64,000 nt of DNA, taken from positions 552,693 to 616,692 of the forward strand of contig NZ_JAGHZS010000003.1 in NCBI RefSeq assembly GCF_017745275.1, in the 5' to 3' direction. A program made the translations under genes and the position numbers. This stretch comes from Chitinophaga sp. GTDB taxonomy: Bacteria; Bacteroidota; Bacteroidia; Chitinophagales; Chitinophagaceae. The notes below the pieces were generated by a model. The model did not search any database. It was not told where the DNA came from and saw only the letters and a list, made by a program, of their open reading frames with translations. This document shows positions 62,899 through 64,000 of the stretch, in pieces. Positions within the stretch are counted from its first letter, which is position 1. Every line of letters begins with the position of its first letter.

Positions 62899-64000
62899 TC
62901 ACGGCTTTCTCACTACCCACTTCATGGCTTCTTTCAACGTAATTTTTTTGCCATACATCAGGATACCGGTGCGATATATTCTGCCGGCTACCCAGGTAGT
63001 ACCAATAAAGCCTCCTATGAGGCATAATAAGGACAGCACCAGTTGCCAGTAAGGCACCGTGCCGGGAACACCATATGGCAGGCGGGCCATCATCACCATA
63101 GGTGAGGTGAAAGGAATAATACTTCCCCATACCGCCAGTGGACTGCCCGGATCCTGTACTGCTTTCATCATGATCATTATACCAATGATAATAGGTACTG
63201 TAACCGGAATTGTTAATTGCTGGATATCGCTGGCATCTTCATTGGCCAGACTGCCAATAGCCGCATACAGCGAAGAGTAGAACAGGTAGCCCCCCAGGAA
63301 ATACAGGACGAAGCAAGGGATAATCAGGCCCCAGGGAATACTGCCTACCAGTTCACGCATTTTATGAATCATTTCTACCTGATCAGCATGACTGGCCTGC
63401 GCCATTGCGCCACCACCCTGTGCGGCGGCCTGCATGCTTTCCGGAGAAAAGAACAACGGTATCAAAGAATAGATAGCCGTGATGAGGATGCCCCAGATGC
63501 AAAACTGCAGCAGTCCAACCGCTGCAATGCCAATGATTTTGCCCATCATCAGCTGAAAAGGTTTTACACTGGATATCATCACTTCCGCAATACGACTTAC
63601 TTTTTCTTCCATCACTCCACGCATCACAGAGGTACCAAACAACAGCAGCACAATGTAGATGATAAAGCCGCTGGCATAGCCAACTCCATAGGCCACCCAG
63701 GAGCTGCCTTTCTTTTCATCGCGTCCATTTTTGAAGGTTACTTCCACGTTAGAGCGGATACCTTCCATTTTGGACTGGTCAATTCCCTGCATTTCCAGCC
63801 GCTTCTTTTCAATGATATCGTTGATATCTTTATTGATACTGCTTTCTATCGTAATGCTGGCCTGGCCGCTGCTATAGAATTCGAATCCGGAAGGGCGACT
63901 GATATCAAACTGTGGAATGTAGAGCAGGCCTTCATAGCCCTGATCCGCATAGTGTTGTTTGAGACTATCAATGTTCTGGTCATGCAGGTATTTGAAATAG
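62899..64000 (-). CDS. ABC-2 type transporter permease, C-terminal part (5' end outside window)
   Basis: The frame is open to the right edge of the window. A Met at 63792 exists, but the upstream codons are coding-like (YFKYLHDQNIDSLKQHYAD, FEFYSSGQASITIESSINKDINDIIEKKRLE), so the protein starts beyond 64000. The visible 367 or so residues show an extracytoplasmic region, then membrane segments (SGFIIYIVLLLFGTSVM, IIGIAAVGLLQFCIWGILITAIYSL, LIIPCFVLYFLGGYLFYSSLYAAIG, IPVTVPIIIGIMIMM, LVLSLLCLIGGFIGTTWVAG) and the motif VMRGVMEEKVSRIAEVMISSVKPFQLMMGKI of NatB-type sodium/drug exporters. An ATPase partner is expected upstream, outside the window. Convergent with the nitronate monooxygenase. Confidence 0.9.
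   Translation of the reverse strand, partial: YFKYLHDQNIDSLKQHYADQGYEGLLYIPQFDISRPSGFEFYSSGQASITIESSINKDINDIIEKKRLEMQGIDQSKMEGIRSNVEVTFKNGRDEKKGSSWVAYGVGYASGFIIYIVLLLFGTSVMRGVMEEKVSRIAEVMISSVKPFQLMMGKIIGIAAVGLLQFCIWGILITAIYSLIPLFFSPESMQAAAQGGGAMAQASHADQVEMIHKMRELVGSIPWGLIIPCFVLYFLGGYLFYSSLYAAIGSLANEDASDIQQLTIPVTVPIIIGIMIMMKAVQDPGSPLAVWGSIIPFTSPMVMMARLPYGVPGTVPYWQLVLSLLCLIGGFIGTTWVAGRIYRTGILMYGKKITLKEAMKWVVRKP

Noticed and set aside
1..64000. tRNA, rRNA or known riboswitch
   Set aside because: No cloverleaf, conserved ribosomal segment or known aptamer was recognised by reading the spacers; a covariance-model search was not possible here.

Overview
The window is bacterial chromosome from a Bacteroidota member, most like Chitinophaga and relatives. 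The signs are a SusC/SusD pair, GH92 mannosidases, a SecA and an alpha-2-macroglobulin of Bacteroidota type, DUF6048/DUF6452 proteins, an ECF42 sigma factor with its DGPF partner, and several upstream regions carrying the Bacteroidota promoter element TAnnTTTG. No tRNA, rRNA, CRISPR array, insertion sequence or prophage was seen. The genus is inferred from gene content only.

Layout. 1-9 kb: the end of rarA, penicillin-binding protein 1C, an ECF42/DGPF pair, an old-yellow-enzyme reductase divergent from an AraC regulator, and an alpha/beta hydrolase-GAPDH operon. 9-16 kb: a giant lipoprotein alpha-2-macroglobulin (normally the neighbour of pbpC) and a ModF-like twin ATPase. 16-24 kb: an ElaA-type acetyltransferase, uvrA with two small envelope genes, fabF and a membrane fatty-acid desaturase. 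24-36 kb: a glycan-use region with a LacI regulator, two GH92 enzymes (the first has Gln where the catalytic Glu is expected), an acetyltransferase and a SusC/SusD pair. 36-45 kb: a seven-gene leftward operon that looks like oxidation and cleavage of sugars through 3-keto intermediates (MFS, Gfo/Idh dehydrogenase, TIM-barrel isomerase, cytochrome c, DUF1080, ThuA, and a ThuA-sugar dehydrogenase-PKD-cytochrome c fusion). 45.6-50 kb: a secreted tail-fibre-like protein with a C-terminal S74-type chaperone domain and a small secreted partner. 50-56 kb: secA, deoC, a SPOR protein and an M20 amidohydrolase. 56-59 kb: a YtrA-type GntR/ABC operon with a near-perfect palindromic operator. 59-64 kb: glyA, a sugar nucleotidyltransferase, a nitronate monooxygenase and the end of an ABC-2 permease.

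The strongest signal not explained by genes is a family of about twelve long inverted repeats in the intergenic spaces. Their arms are built from 7-bp modules (NNAAAGC or its complement) around a conserved AGCGAA core. The arms of one element match each other almost perfectly while the module order changes from element to element. They often run exactly from the stop codon of one gene to the stop codon of the next. They lack the T-tract of ordinary terminators, which occur separately in this window. Two polarity classes, nested loops, a one-sided deletion derivative and arm-length differences of exactly one module suggest an actively evolving repeat family.
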